A DNA stretch of 64,000 nt from DATBRV01 sp036560145 (lineage in GTDB: Bacteria; Myxococcota_A; UBA9160; SMWR01): the NCBI GenBank assembly GCA_036560145.1, contig DATBRV010000009.1, positions 16,564 through 80,563 on the forward strand, given 5' to 3'. The notes beneath the pieces were generated by a model. The model was not told the DNA's origin, searched no databases, and saw nothing but the letters and a program-made list of their open reading frames with translations. The translations under genes were made by a program, and so were the position numbers. Below, in pieces: positions 8,695-16,792 of this stretch (position 1 is its first letter; each line of letters starts with the position of its first letter).

Positions 8695-10097
8695 TAGACG
8701 CCGTACTCGACGGGGTCGACCGCGTAGGCGAGGCCCGCGAGCGGCTCCCAGCAGACGCGGCGATCGGCGTTGCTGCGGGCGATCTGGTGGAAGGCGCGCA
8801 GGGCGCCGCGGCCGTCGAGCTCGCGCGTATCGAGGCCGAGGTGCTCGAGCAGCAGCTCCTGCCGCAGCGCGCGCACGCTCTCCGGGTGCCAGAAGGAGGC
8901 GTTCAGCTCGGTGTCCTGGTGGAAGGAGCGCTCGGCGACGTTGGTCGAGCCGATCGTGCACCAGGCATCGTCGACCAGCGCGAGCTTGGAGTGCACGTAG
9001 ACCTCGTCGTAGCGGCCGTCTGCATGGCTGGCGGCGATCGCCGCGAGCGTGAAGTTCTCGTGCCGGCCGAGCTGGGCGAGCTTGTCGAAGAAGAACGCGG
9101 CCCGCGGCTCCTTGCGCGCCTCCACGAACGCCGGGTGCGCGTTGCCGGGCACCAGGAAGACCACCTCGACGCCGCGCCGCAGCGCGGCCTCCAGCGCGTC
9201 CACCACCGCCGGCGATCCGATCGCCTGGTTCTCGAGATAGAGCGAGCTGCGCGCCGCCGCGATCGCCGCCAGGTACTGCTCGAGCACGCTGGCCTCTCCG
9301 CCCGCGATCGCGAAGGGCTTCGCCCCCGGCGCGGGGGTCGCGTCCGCGTAGCGGCCGGCGAGCACGGTCCGCGTGAGCTGCACCGGAACGGGGCCGGCGG
9401 GCCTGGACAACAGCGCCGGAAACGCCAGCGAGTCCGCGCTCCGCGGATCCGGCCAGACGCCGTCCGCCTCGGCGCGGTCGCTCGCCTCGTTCCAGCGCTG
9501 CGCGAAGTTGTGATGCACGTCGCTCGCCGCGGGCCCCCGCAGCTCGAGGTAGACGTCGTGGATCTGCGGCGATCCCCGCACGGCGTGCCCGGCCGGCGCG
9601 ATCGAGGGCGCGTCGAGGTTGATGCCGCCGACGAAGGCGACTTCTTCGGGCTCACCGGCGTCCACGATCCAGCTTTTTTGATGCTGGCAGAAGCCGTCCG
9701 GCAGGCGATCCCAGCGCGCGCGGAAACGGGCCTCCCGATCGCGCAGCCAGGCGAGATCGGCGGCGTTGCCCTCGAAGTGCTCCGAGTCGGGCTCGGCCTC
9801 GCGCAGGCGCGGCTCGCGCCAGAAGAGCGCGCGCACGTCGAGACCGCGGGCGGCCGCGCGCTCCAGCAGGTCGAACACGGTCCCGTGTCCGTCGGGAAGG
9901 CGCGCTTCGCGGTCGACGTACGCGATCGTCACCCAGACGCGGCGGCGCGCCGCGGCCACCGCCTCCCCGATCCGGCGGAAGGCGGGCTCCCCGTCGACCA
10001 GCGGGCGGACGAAGTTGCCGGGCCGCAGCGGATAGCTGGCGCTCGCGACGCTGGGAACCCGCGCGACCTCGATCTCGATCCCACCGGCCCGACTCAT
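8694..10097 (-). CDS. Phospholipase D-family protein (two HKD motifs)
   Basis: The 467-residue protein has two HxK(x)4D motifs, His139/Lys141/Asp146 (HQKSWIVD) and His369/Lys371/Asp376 (HSKLALVD). Each is followed by a GGxN/GSTN segment (VGGINLD and IGSTNV). This is the PLDc_2 arrangement of cardiolipin-synthase-like and phospholipase D enzymes. No signal peptide or membrane segment is visible, unlike bacterial cardiolipin synthases, so a soluble phosphodiesterase or phosphatidyltransferase is more likely. The start overlaps the threonine aldolase stop (ATGA), and it is the last gene of a three-gene operon. Phospholipid substrate is inference. Confidence 0.87.
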   Translation of the reverse strand: MSRAGGIEIEVARVPSVASASYPLRPGNFVRPLVDGEPAFRRIGEAVAAARRRVWVTIAYVDREARLPDGHGTVFDLLERAAARGLDVRALFWREPRLREAEPDSEHFEGNAADLAWLRDREARFRARWDRLPDGFCQHQKSWIVDAGEPEEVAFVGGINLDAPSIAPAGHAVRGSPQIHDVYLELRGPAASDVHHNFAQRWNEASDRAEADGVWPDPRSADSLAFPALLSRPAGPVPVQLTRTVLAGRYADATPAPGAKPFAIAGGEASVLEQYLAAIAAARSSLYLENQAIGSPAVVDALEAALRRGVEVVFLVPGNAHPAFVEARKEPRAAFFFDKLAQLGRHENFTLAAIAASHADGRYDEVYVHSKLALVDDAWCTIGSTNVAERSFHQDTELNASFWHPESVRALRQELLLEHLGLDTRELDGRGALRAFHQIARSNADRRVCWEPLAGLAYAVDPVEYGV

Positions 10098-11116
10098 CGC
10101 ACGCCCTCCGCCACGACTTCCCCGATCCGGCCGAGCGCCTCGTCGATATCGGCCTCGCTGACGTCGAGGTGCGTCACCGCCCGGAAGACGCCGGGCGCCG
10201 CGGGGTTCACCAGCACCTCCTGCGCGCGCGTCGCGCGCAGGAAGCCCATGGTGTCCTCGACGCGGAACATCACCATGTTGGTCTCGGGGGGCGAGTCGAC
10301 CGGCAGGCCGATCTTCTCGAGCCCCGCGGCCAGCCGGCGGGCGTTCGCGTGGTCTTCCGCCAGCCGCTCGACGTGGTGCTCGAGCGCGTGCAGGCCCGCC
10401 GCGGCGAGGATCCCGGCCTGGCGCAGGCCGCCGCCCAGCAGCTTGCGGGCCCGGTGCACGCGCCGGATCAGCTCGCGCGAGCCGCACACCAGCGAGCCGG
10501 CCGGCGCGCCGAGGCCCTTGGAGAGACAGAACGTCACGGTGTCGAAGGGCTCCGCCCAGATCGCCGCGGGGGTTCCGGTCGCGACCACCGCGTTCCACAG
10601 GCGCGCGCCGTCGAGGTGCAGCGCGAGGCCGCGCTCCCTGGCCGCCTGCGCCACGTCCTTCAGCTGCGCGAGCGGGAAGACGCGCCCGCCGGCGCGGTTG
10701 TGGGTGTTCTCGACGGCGACGATCCGGGTGGGGGCGAAATGCGCCTCGTCGGGCGAGACGGCGGCGCGCACGTCGGCGCCGTCGAAGCAGCCGCCGCGCC
10801 CGAGCGTCTTGATCTGCACGCCCCAGAGCGCGGAGGCCGCGCCTCCCTCGTAGAGCAGGATGTGCGCGTCCTCGCCCGCCAGCAGCACGTCGCCCGGCTG
10901 CGAGAGCGCGCGCAGGCAGGCCTGGTTGCCCATCGTGCCGGAGGCGACGAAAAGGGCCGCCTGCTTGCCGAGCTTCTCGGCCGCCAACGCCTGGAGCCGG
11001 TTCACGGTCGGATCTTCGCCGTAGACGTCGTCGCCGACCTCGGCGCGCGCGATCGCCTCGCGCATCGCGGGCGTGGGCCGCGTCACGGTGTCGCTGCGCA
11101 GATCGATCTTGCGCAT
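10094..11116 (-). CDS. ltaE: Low-specificity L-threonine aldolase
   Basis: The 340-residue PLP enzyme starts RKIDLRSDTVTRPTPAM, the N-terminal hallmark of L-threonine aldolases. His85 (DAHILLYE) is in the position that stacks on the cofactor, and CLSKGLGAP contains the Schiff-base lysine Lys200. It cleaves threonine or allo-threonine to glycine and acetaldehyde. The ATG overlaps the amidase stop (TGATG), and its own stop overlaps the phospholipase D start. The full length is normal for the family. Confidence 0.93.
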   Translation of the reverse strand: MRKIDLRSDTVTRPTPAMREAIARAEVGDDVYGEDPTVNRLQALAAEKLGKQAALFVASGTMGNQACLRALSQPGDVLLAGEDAHILLYEGGAASALWGVQIKTLGRGGCFDGADVRAAVSPDEAHFAPTRIVAVENTHNRAGGRVFPLAQLKDVAQAARERGLALHLDGARLWNAVVATGTPAAIWAEPFDTVTFCLSKGLGAPAGSLVCGSRELIRRVHRARKLLGGGLRQAGILAAAGLHALEHHVERLAEDHANARRLAAGLEKIGLPVDSPPETNMVMFRVEDTMGFLRATRAQEVLVNPAAPGVFRAVTHLDVSEADIDEALGRIGEVVAEGVR

Positions 11117-12522
11117 CAAATGGACGGCCACTCCTCGATCCAGGGGCGCGCCCGCTCGAAGGCCCAGGCCGCCTGCAACACCAGATCGTCCCGGTGCCGG
11201 GGCCCGACGATCTGGAGGCCGACGGGAAGTCCCGCGCGCGAGAAGCCGGCGCGCACGGTCGCGGCCGGGTGCCAGGAGAGATTGAAGGGGATCGTGAAGC
11301 TCCCGACGCTCGCCCACGGCTGCTTGCGTCCCTCGGTCTCCGTCGGGAACGGCCCGGCCGCGGGCGGCGGATCGAAGGGCATGGTCGGCGTGAGCAGCAG
11401 ATCGAAGCGCCCGAAGACGTCGGCGCACCAGCGGTTCAGCTGCTCGCGGCGACGGCGCAGGTCGGCCCAGATCTCGGGGGTCATCTTCCTGCCGGCCTTG
11501 GCGCCGCGCAGGAAGGAGCGTCCGAACTCGTGCTCGTGCTCGGGCAGCAGCGGCGCGAGACGCCCGATCATCTCGAAGGCGTTGCCCAGTCCCCAGTCGT
11601 AGCCGAGCTCGGGAAGCCCCGTCTTCTCTTCCTCGAAGCGGTGCCCCAGGCCCTCGAAGACGCGCGCGGCGTCGTAGGCGACTTCGCCGACGTCGCTCTG
11701 AACCACGGCGTAGCCGAGGTCCGAAGACCAGCCGATACGCAGACCCGCGGGCAGATCGCGCAGGAGCGCGCGATAGGAGAAGCCCGGGTGCGGAAGCGAG
11801 TTCGGGTCGAGCGGGTGTGCGCCCACCGTCAGGTCGAGGTGCAGCGCCGCGTCTTCGACGCTGCGCGTGAGCGGCCCGTGCACCGCGGTGTCGCCCATGT
11901 CCCACCAGCCCTTGGATTCGTGCGGAATCCGTCCATAGCTGCACTTGAGGCCGAAGCAGCCCGTCATCGACGCGGGCAGGCGCACGGAGCCGCCGCCGTC
12001 GCTGGCGGTGGCGAGGGGAATCAGGCCGCCGGCGATCGCCGCCGAGGATCCGCCGCTGGATCCGCCCGGCGAGCGCTCCGGGTTCCACGGGTTGCGCGTT
12101 ACGCCGAAGAGCAGGTTCTTGGTGATCGCGGTGTAGCCGAACTCGGGGGCGTTGGTCTTGCCGACCACGATCGCGCCGGCCGCGCGCAGGCGCGAGACCT
12201 GTACGGAATCGCTCTCCGCCAGGTTGTCCTTGAAGGGGACGGAACCCTCGGAGGTCACCAGGCCGGCGGCGTTCTCGAGATCCTTCACGCCGAGCGGGAC
12301 TCCCTCGAGCGGCCGCGCCGCGCCGCGCTCCAACCGGAGGTCGGCGGCGGCCGCGTCGGAGAGCAGTGTGTCGCGCTCGCGCAGCGCGACGAAGGCGTTC
12401 AGCGTGGGGTTCAGCGCATCGATCCGCGCGAGCGTCGCCTGCATCAGCTCGACGGCGGAGAGCTCGCGGCGCTCCAGCAGACCGCGGACCTCGGTGAGCG
12501 GGCGTTGCAGCAGTTCGGCCAT
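11116..12522 (-). CDS. Amidase-signature family amidase
   Basis: The 468-residue protein shows the amidase-signature triad: Lys80 (GVKDLEN), cis-Ser155 in GGSSGGSS, and nucleophile Ser179 in DGGGSVRLPA. The 24-residue Ser-Ser spacing matches the family. The start at 12522 has GGGAGGACGAG just upstream; an in-frame ATG nine codons earlier lacks such a signal. It may hydrolyse aliphatic or aryl amides; it is not the GatA subunit, since no GatB/C genes are present. It is the first gene of the amidase-ltaE-PLD operon. Confidence 0.88.
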   Translation of the reverse strand: MAELLQRPLTEVRGLLERRELSAVELMQATLARIDALNPTLNAFVALRERDTLLSDAAAADLRLERGAARPLEGVPLGVKDLENAAGLVTSEGSVPFKDNLAESDSVQVSRLRAAGAIVVGKTNAPEFGYTAITKNLLFGVTRNPWNPERSPGGSSGGSSAAIAGGLIPLATASDGGGSVRLPASMTGCFGLKCSYGRIPHESKGWWDMGDTAVHGPLTRSVEDAALHLDLTVGAHPLDPNSLPHPGFSYRALLRDLPAGLRIGWSSDLGYAVVQSDVGEVAYDAARVFEGLGHRFEEEKTGLPELGYDWGLGNAFEMIGRLAPLLPEHEHEFGRSFLRGAKAGRKMTPEIWADLRRRREQLNRWCADVFGRFDLLLTPTMPFDPPPAAGPFPTETEGRKQPWASVGSFTIPFNLSWHPAATVRAGFSRAGLPVGLQIVGPRHRDDLVLQAAWAFERARPWIEEWPSI

Positions 12523-12569
12523 CTCGTCCTCCCGATGTCCCACCAGCATATCAGCCGGACCGGGCCTGG

Positions 12570-12660
12570 GTGAACTTCGCTCGCCTGCGGCCGGCCTGAG
12601 TGGACTCCGCTCGCCTGCGGCTCGCTGCGCGCTTCGCTTGCGCGCGCGGGCTGCGCCCGC
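12570..12660. repeat. Dispersed repeat locus B: partial copy, full copy and hairpin extension
   Basis: A truncated copy (12570-12590) is followed by a full copy (12600-12641) and then GCGGGC-TGC-GCCCGC, a 6-bp hairpin at 12646-12660. It lies in the 153 bp between the start of the amidase gene and the stop of the alpha/beta hydrolase gene, downstream of the hydrolase. Locus G at 60775 has nearly the same composite arrangement. Confidence 0.85.
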
Positions 12661-12675
12661 TTGCGGCGCGTGTCG

Positions 12676-13491
12676 CTACCCGTGCTCCAATAGAAACGGC
12701 TGGACGGCGGCGAGGAACGCCTCCGGCTGCTCCAGGTGCAGATTGTGGCCGGCCGCCTCGATCAGCGAGGTCCGCGCCCCCGGGATCTCGGCCGCGAAGG
12801 CGGCGGCTCCCTCGGCCGAGAGGAGCGGGCTCTCGGCCCCGCGCAGGATCAGCGTCGGGCAGCGGATCCCGCCGAGCGCGACGCGCTCGCTGGGGGGCAG
12901 CCCGAACCAGCGCGGATCGAACTTGAAGCCGAAGCGGCCGTCGGGGTCCCGGGCGACGGAGTGCGCGGCGATGCTCTCGCGCAGCGATTCGCTCGCGTGC
13001 GGCGCCGGCGGCAGGAAGCGGTAGCGCGCGATGGCGTCCTCCCGCGTGCGATACGTCCGACGCGCGGCGAGGGCGAGCCGCATCGCGCGGCGTTCCCGCG
13101 ACGGCGCGCCGCGCACGACCTCGATCGCGACGAGGGCGCGCACCTGGTTCTTCCGAGCCGCGTGATCCAGCGCGATGTGCCCGCCCATCGAGTGCCCCAT
13201 CAGGGCGGGCTCGCGCGCGCCCAGGTGCTGGAGCAGCGCCTCGAGGTCGCGGGCGAAGGCGCCGACCTCCAGCGAGGCGGGATGGTCCGAGTCGCCATGG
13301 CCGCGAAAATCGAGCGCCACCACGTGGAAGCGATTGGCGAAGGCGGGCGCCAGGTGGTCCCACCAGTGCGCGTTCGCCCCGCCCCCGTGCAGCAGCACCA
13401 GCGGACGTCGCGACGCGTCGCCGCGGTGAAGCGCGTGAAGGAAGACGCCGGCCAGCGACGGCGTCGTGAAGCGTTCCGAGCGCGCGGTCAC
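12676..13491 (-). CDS. Alpha/beta-fold hydrolase
   Basis: GTG start, 271 residues. LVLLHGGGANAHWW gives the oxyanion-hole HG motif. MGHSMGG has the nucleophile Ser101, and AAGHNLHLEQPEAF supplies His249. Asp/Glu acid candidates lie in ILRGAESPLLSAE. The fold and length match esterases, C-C hydrolases and related MhpC-like proteins; the substrate cannot be assigned. It is divergent from the histone gene, with 218 bp between them, and is followed by repeat locus B, whose hairpin could end its transcript. Confidence 0.85.
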   Translation of the reverse strand: MTARSERFTTPSLAGVFLHALHRGDASRRPLVLLHGGGANAHWWDHLAPAFANRFHVVALDFRGHGDSDHPASLEVGAFARDLEALLQHLGAREPALMGHSMGGHIALDHAARKNQVRALVAIEVVRGAPSRERRAMRLALAARRTYRTREDAIARYRFLPPAPHASESLRESIAAHSVARDPDGRFGFKFDPRWFGLPPSERVALGGIRCPTLILRGAESPLLSAEGAAAFAAEIPGARTSLIEAAGHNLHLEQPEAFLAAVQPFLLEHG

Positions 13492-13539
13492 GGGGCGCGC
13501 AGCATACCCGCGGGCGGCGGCGTGTGCGAATGCCCCCCG

Positions 13540-13563
13540 ATTTCGGCCTCCCCGGGCCGAAAT
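13540..13563. promoter_or_regulatory. Perfect inverted repeat in a divergent promoter region
   Basis: ATTTCGGCC, six-base spacer TCCCCG, GGCCGAAAT. The 9-bp arms are perfect. It sits between the GTG of the hydrolase gene and the promoter of the histone gene, so it may be an operator for either or both. Confidence 0.5.
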
Positions 13564-13576
13564 GGCGCAGAATCCT

Positions 13577-13606
13577 TTGCATCCCCCTCGGAGGTGCGCC
13601 TATCAT
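13577..13606 (+). promoter_or_regulatory. Sigma70-like promoter for the histone gene
   Basis: TTGCAT (13577-13582), 18-bp spacer, TATCAT (13601-13606). Both hexamers match the sigma70 consensus at four or five of six positions, and the region is less GC-rich than its surroundings. It predicts a leader of roughly 95 nt before the histone ATG. Confidence 0.55.
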
Positions 13607-13709
13607 CCGCCCCGTCCGAACCATGGCGTATTCCGCGACATGGGGGTTTCCGCCGCCGTCGGCCGGTGTCTCCGGACGATGCGGCGTGTAGGGAGAGGAG
13701 AAACGGATC

Positions 13710-13916
13710 ATGGCAGCGAAGAAGTCGGCTCCGAAGAAGAAGGCGACCGGGGATCTCATCATCTCGAAGTCCCGCACCAAGGCCGCCGCCAAGAAGTGCA
13801 ACGTGGGCAGCGAGTTCTACGGTGCGCTCGACCAGGCCGTACGCGGTCTGATCGCCGCGGCCGAGGGCCGCGCCGTCGGGAACAAGCGAAAGACGCTGAA
13901 GGCGGTCGATCTCTAG
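13710..13916 (+). CDS. Bacterial single-domain histone (histone-fold protein)
   Basis: The 68-residue basic protein has a strong ribosome site (GGAGAGGAG nine bases before ATG). Residues 2-12 are a lysine/alanine/proline-rich tail. A short helix (about 20-30), a long helix (about 33-57) and the loop plus short helix KRKTLKAVDL (59-68) match the histone fold. RKTxKAxD is the signature shared with archaeal histones (RKTIKAED). The protein ends right after this motif, as in the short Bdellovibrio-type bacterial histones. It would bind DNA as a dimer and shape the nucleoid. It has its own promoter and a double-hairpin terminator, so it is monocistronic. The family call rests on motif and size; no structure or search was run. 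Confidence 0.75.
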   Translation: MAAKKSAPKKKATGDLIISKSRTKAAAKKCNVGSEFYGALDQAVRGLIAAAEGRAVGNKRKTLKAVDL

Positions 13917-13940
13917 TCTCCAGCGCGTCGACGCAGTTTT

Positions 13941-13987
13941 CGCCCGTAGCGGGCGAACGGGCCCACCGGCGAGCCGCCGGTGGGCCC
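13941..13987 (+). terminator. Tandem-hairpin terminator between convergent genes
   Basis: A small hairpin CGCCCG-TAG-CGGGCG (13941-13955) is followed by a 13-bp perfect stem (13959-13971 with 13975-13987) closed by AGC. CGTCGTTTCC follows. It separates the histone gene from the convergent CocE-like gene and may act in both directions. Confidence 0.8.
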
Positions 13988-14003
13988 CGTCGTTTCCGTT
14001 CCG

Positions 14004-15632
14004 TCACGATTCCAGCAGCGACAGCCGGAGGTGCGAGGGGCGCTCGCGATCGTGGAACACGGTCTGGCGCGCCGGCGCGATCTCGCTCTCCGCGGCCGCG
14101 CCAGGCTCCACTTCCGTGTGTGAGGGGCGGTCCCAGCGCGGGAAGGCCGACGACGAGACCCTGAGGCGCAGGCGGCCACCGGTCTCGAGGCGCGCGCAGG
14201 CGGCCCCGAGATCGAGCTCGAGCCGGCGCGTCTCGCCGGGCGCGCCGCGGCTGCGCAGTACGCCGTCGCACAGCGTCTGCTGCTTCCCGTCGGGGGCGAG
14301 CGCGACCAGCGTTGCCGTGAAGTCGGTGACGGCGGCGCTCGACTCCGCGAACAGCACCGCCCCCACCGGGCCGCCGATCAGGAGGGGCTCCGGAAGCGGC
14401 TCCGTCGTGTAGCAGAGCACGTCGTGGCGGCATTCCGTCGCAGGGTCGTCTGCGAGCGCGGGATCGCGCGGGTCGTAGCTGTAGCGATCGGCGGGCTCCT
14501 CGCCGGGCGGCGCTTCACGCAGCAGGGCGCCGTCGCCGGTTCGCCCGTTGGCGCGGCCGCCGCCGCGCAGGTGCAGCGCCAGCGAGCGGGCGTTCGGAAG
14601 CGGCCACGCGGATGCTTCGCGCCAGACGGAAGCGCCGCGCATGAACACGCGCACGGGCGCGCGCGCCGCCGGCTCGCCGCGCAGACGGCGCGCCAGGAAG
14701 TCGAGGGCGGCGCGCAGGCTCTCGGCACCCGCCCGGCTGCGGGTGCGCCGCGCCTCGCGGCGGGGCGGCTGGCCTCCGGGCCAGGGTCCGATCACGAGCT
14801 CGGGCTCCGGTGCGCCGCGCCTTCGCGCCGCCTCGCGCAGCGCCGGGAGATCCGCGAGCTGCGCGGCGAGCGCCGGGTGACGCCAACCGGCGATCAGCAG
14901 CGTCGGCGGCGGCGCCTCGGGGAGCGCGGGGCTCCGCGCCTCCCAGTACGCGTCACGGGCCGGATGCTCGATCCATTCGCGAAACCAATCGACACGCTTC
15001 AGCGTCACCCGGTCGGCTTCCCGCAGCGGGCGATGGGAGAGCCCGCGTTCGAGGTCGAGCCGGCCCGGGTCCTCGGCCTCGCGCTCGCCGACCCCGACGC
15101 CCCAGCGCAGCGCCAGCTCGAGCGCGAGCGCTCCGCCCGGGCGCAGCCAGGCGAACGGATCGCGCGCGGCGAAGGCGGCCACCAGGGCGGCCACGGGCCG
15201 GGGGCTGCGGGAGAGCGCGGCCCAGGCCGCGAAGCCGGAGTAGCCCCAGCCGAGGAGGCCGAGGCGCCCGTCGAACCATTCCTGGCTCGCGATCCAGGCG
15301 ATCGCGTCGCCGCCGTCCGCCGCCTCGTTCAGGAAGGGCGCGAAGCGGCCCTCCGAGGCGTGCCGGCCCCGGCACTCCTGGAGCACGACGGCAAAACCGG
15401 ACTCGGCGATCAGGCGGCCGAGCGACGCCGCGGCGTGTCCCGGCCGGTGCGACGGCTCGGAGGTGCGCATCAGCACCGCCGGCCAGGGCCGCGCGCCGTC
15501 CTGCGGGAGCAGGACCTGGGTCGCGAGCCGGACGCCGTCCGTGAGCGCCACCCATTCCAGCCGGCGCCGGACGGCGCAGCGCCGGGGGGGAAGCGAGAGC
15601 CAGCGCCGGGTCAGCGCGGCGCCGAGGTTCAC
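14004..15632 (-). CDS. CocE/NonD-family protein lacking the catalytic triad (pseudo-hydrolase)
   Basis: GTG start, 542 residues, with the full CocE/S15 layout: an alpha/beta-hydrolase half and a C-terminal jelly-roll half ending around TVFHDRERPSHLRLSLL. The family nucleophile motif GxSYxG is here GWGYSG, so residue 130 is Gly instead of Ser. The acid motif GWYD is GWRH (His252), and the base motif GPWxH is GPWPG (Gly286). All three catalytic positions are changed while the flanking motifs remain. An intact frame with loss of every active residue suggests a non-catalytic binding or scaffolding protein. It overlaps the DUF6178 gene upstream by 4 bp (GTGA), so they are coupled. Confidence 0.8.
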   Translation of the reverse strand: MNLGAALTRRWLSLPPRRCAVRRRLEWVALTDGVRLATQVLLPQDGARPWPAVLMRTSEPSHRPGHAAASLGRLIAESGFAVVLQECRGRHASEGRFAPFLNEAADGGDAIAWIASQEWFDGRLGLLGWGYSGFAAWAALSRSPRPVAALVAAFAARDPFAWLRPGGALALELALRWGVGVGEREAEDPGRLDLERGLSHRPLREADRVTLKRVDWFREWIEHPARDAYWEARSPALPEAPPPTLLIAGWRHPALAAQLADLPALREAARRRGAPEPELVIGPWPGGQPPRREARRTRSRAGAESLRAALDFLARRLRGEPAARAPVRVFMRGASVWREASAWPLPNARSLALHLRGGGRANGRTGDGALLREAPPGEEPADRYSYDPRDPALADDPATECRHDVLCYTTEPLPEPLLIGGPVGAVLFAESSAAVTDFTATLVALAPDGKQQTLCDGVLRSRGAPGETRRLELDLGAACARLETGGRLRLRVSSSAFPRWDRPSHTEVEPGAAAESEIAPARQTVFHDRERPSHLRLSLLES

Positions 15633-16765
15633 GGCTTGGCCGCTTCGGGATCGAGATTCGCGCCGATGCGGAACACGCGATCGAGCGGCGCACGGCGCAG
15701 GATCTCGATCGGATCCAGGCCGTGCTGGTCCGCCAGGAACTCGAGCCCGGCGCTCGCGAAGCGCGCCGCCTTCGCGATCGCGCGCGGCGTCGACTCGGAG
15801 TCCGAGAGCGGCAGCCGGTCGGCGACCGCAATTTTATTGGCGAGCGCGACCAGCGCGTGGAATGCCGAGCGCCGCTCGTCTTCCTCGAGCGCGGCGATCG
15901 TGCGGAAGAGCAGTCCGCTCTCGTCCGCGTTGGCCGGCAGCCGCGGCATCGCGACCGGGAGCTGCCAGCGCGACGCCGGCGCGAGTGGAGCGGCGTCCGG
16001 CGGCAGCGCGGCGCGCTGATCGGGCGGGAGATAGCGATAGATCGCCATCGCCTCCTCCCAGGGCGGGAAGCCCAGATCCTCGAGCCTGCCGGCGCGCCAG
16101 CGCAGGGCCCACTCCTCGGTCTCCGGCTCGAGCTCCCAGATCACCGACTGGAGCAGACGGAAGTAGCTCCAGTAGTCGCGTTCGAAGAGCGTGCGCAGGA
16201 GCGAGACGATCGACGCGGCGTCGTCGCCTTCCCCCAGCGCCCGGAAGAAGAACTGACCGTCGAGCGTGTCGGCTCCGATGGGGGGCTCCCAGAAATCGTC
16301 GTTCGCGCGCAGGAAGACCTCCACGCGGCCCTTCATGAACAGCGTGAGCAGCTCGGGATCGAGCGCCTGCAACCCGCGCAGCAGCGGCTCCTCGCCGGCC
16401 TCCACCAGCGCGCCGATCCAGGCGTCGAGGCTGCGGCGGTCCGGAAGGGTGCCTTCCCAGCCGTCGAGGTCGACGCAGGCGACCAGCTGCTCCGGCGTGG
16501 CGTGCTCGAGCAGCCAGGCGGCGCTCGCGAGCCCGACCGCCTTGACGGTGAAGCACAGCTCGGCCTCGGGCAGCAGCGGGATCACGCGCTCGGGCTCGGG
16601 CAGCAGCTCGAGCAGGGCGGCGCGGCGCGCGACGGGCGCCTCGCACACGAGCTCCACCTGGACGTCGATCGGCTGCTCGGCGAGCGCCCGCTGCGCGGCG
16701 TCCCGGTCCTTTCGCGCGAGGTCGAGGATCCGCCGCGCGGCGTGGGGGGCCGGCCGTTCGAGCAT
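15629..16765 (-). CDS. DUF6178 family protein
   Basis: The 378-residue, leucine- and glutamate-rich, mostly helical protein has no signal peptide or membrane segment. Segments such as CVDLDGWEGTLPDRRSLDAW and LLQSVIWELEPETEEWALRW are typical of the deltaproteobacterial DUF6178 proteins, whose role is unknown. The ATG at 16765 is chosen because the open frame further upstream overlaps the divergent Nudix gene and has no conserved character. The CocE-like gene overlaps its stop codon, so the two products are probably made together. Confidence 0.72.
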   Translation of the reverse strand: MLERPAPHAARRILDLARKDRDAAQRALAEQPIDVQVELVCEAPVARRAALLELLPEPERVIPLLPEAELCFTVKAVGLASAAWLLEHATPEQLVACVDLDGWEGTLPDRRSLDAWIGALVEAGEEPLLRGLQALDPELLTLFMKGRVEVFLRANDDFWEPPIGADTLDGQFFFRALGEGDDAASIVSLLRTLFERDYWSYFRLLQSVIWELEPETEEWALRWRAGRLEDLGFPPWEEAMAIYRYLPPDQRAALPPDAAPLAPASRWQLPVAMPRLPANADESGLLFRTIAALEEDERRSAFHALVALANKIAVADRLPLSDSESTPRAIAKAARFASAGLEFLADQHGLDPIEILRRAPLDRVFRIGANLDPEAAKP

Positions 16766-16792
16766 GCGGGCAACGGTAGCTATCCTGTGCGC

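Noticed and set aside
14004..15632. CocE-like gene as a frameshifted pseudogene
   Set aside because: The frame is intact over 542 codons with conserved N- and C-terminal blocks; only the catalytic residues are changed.
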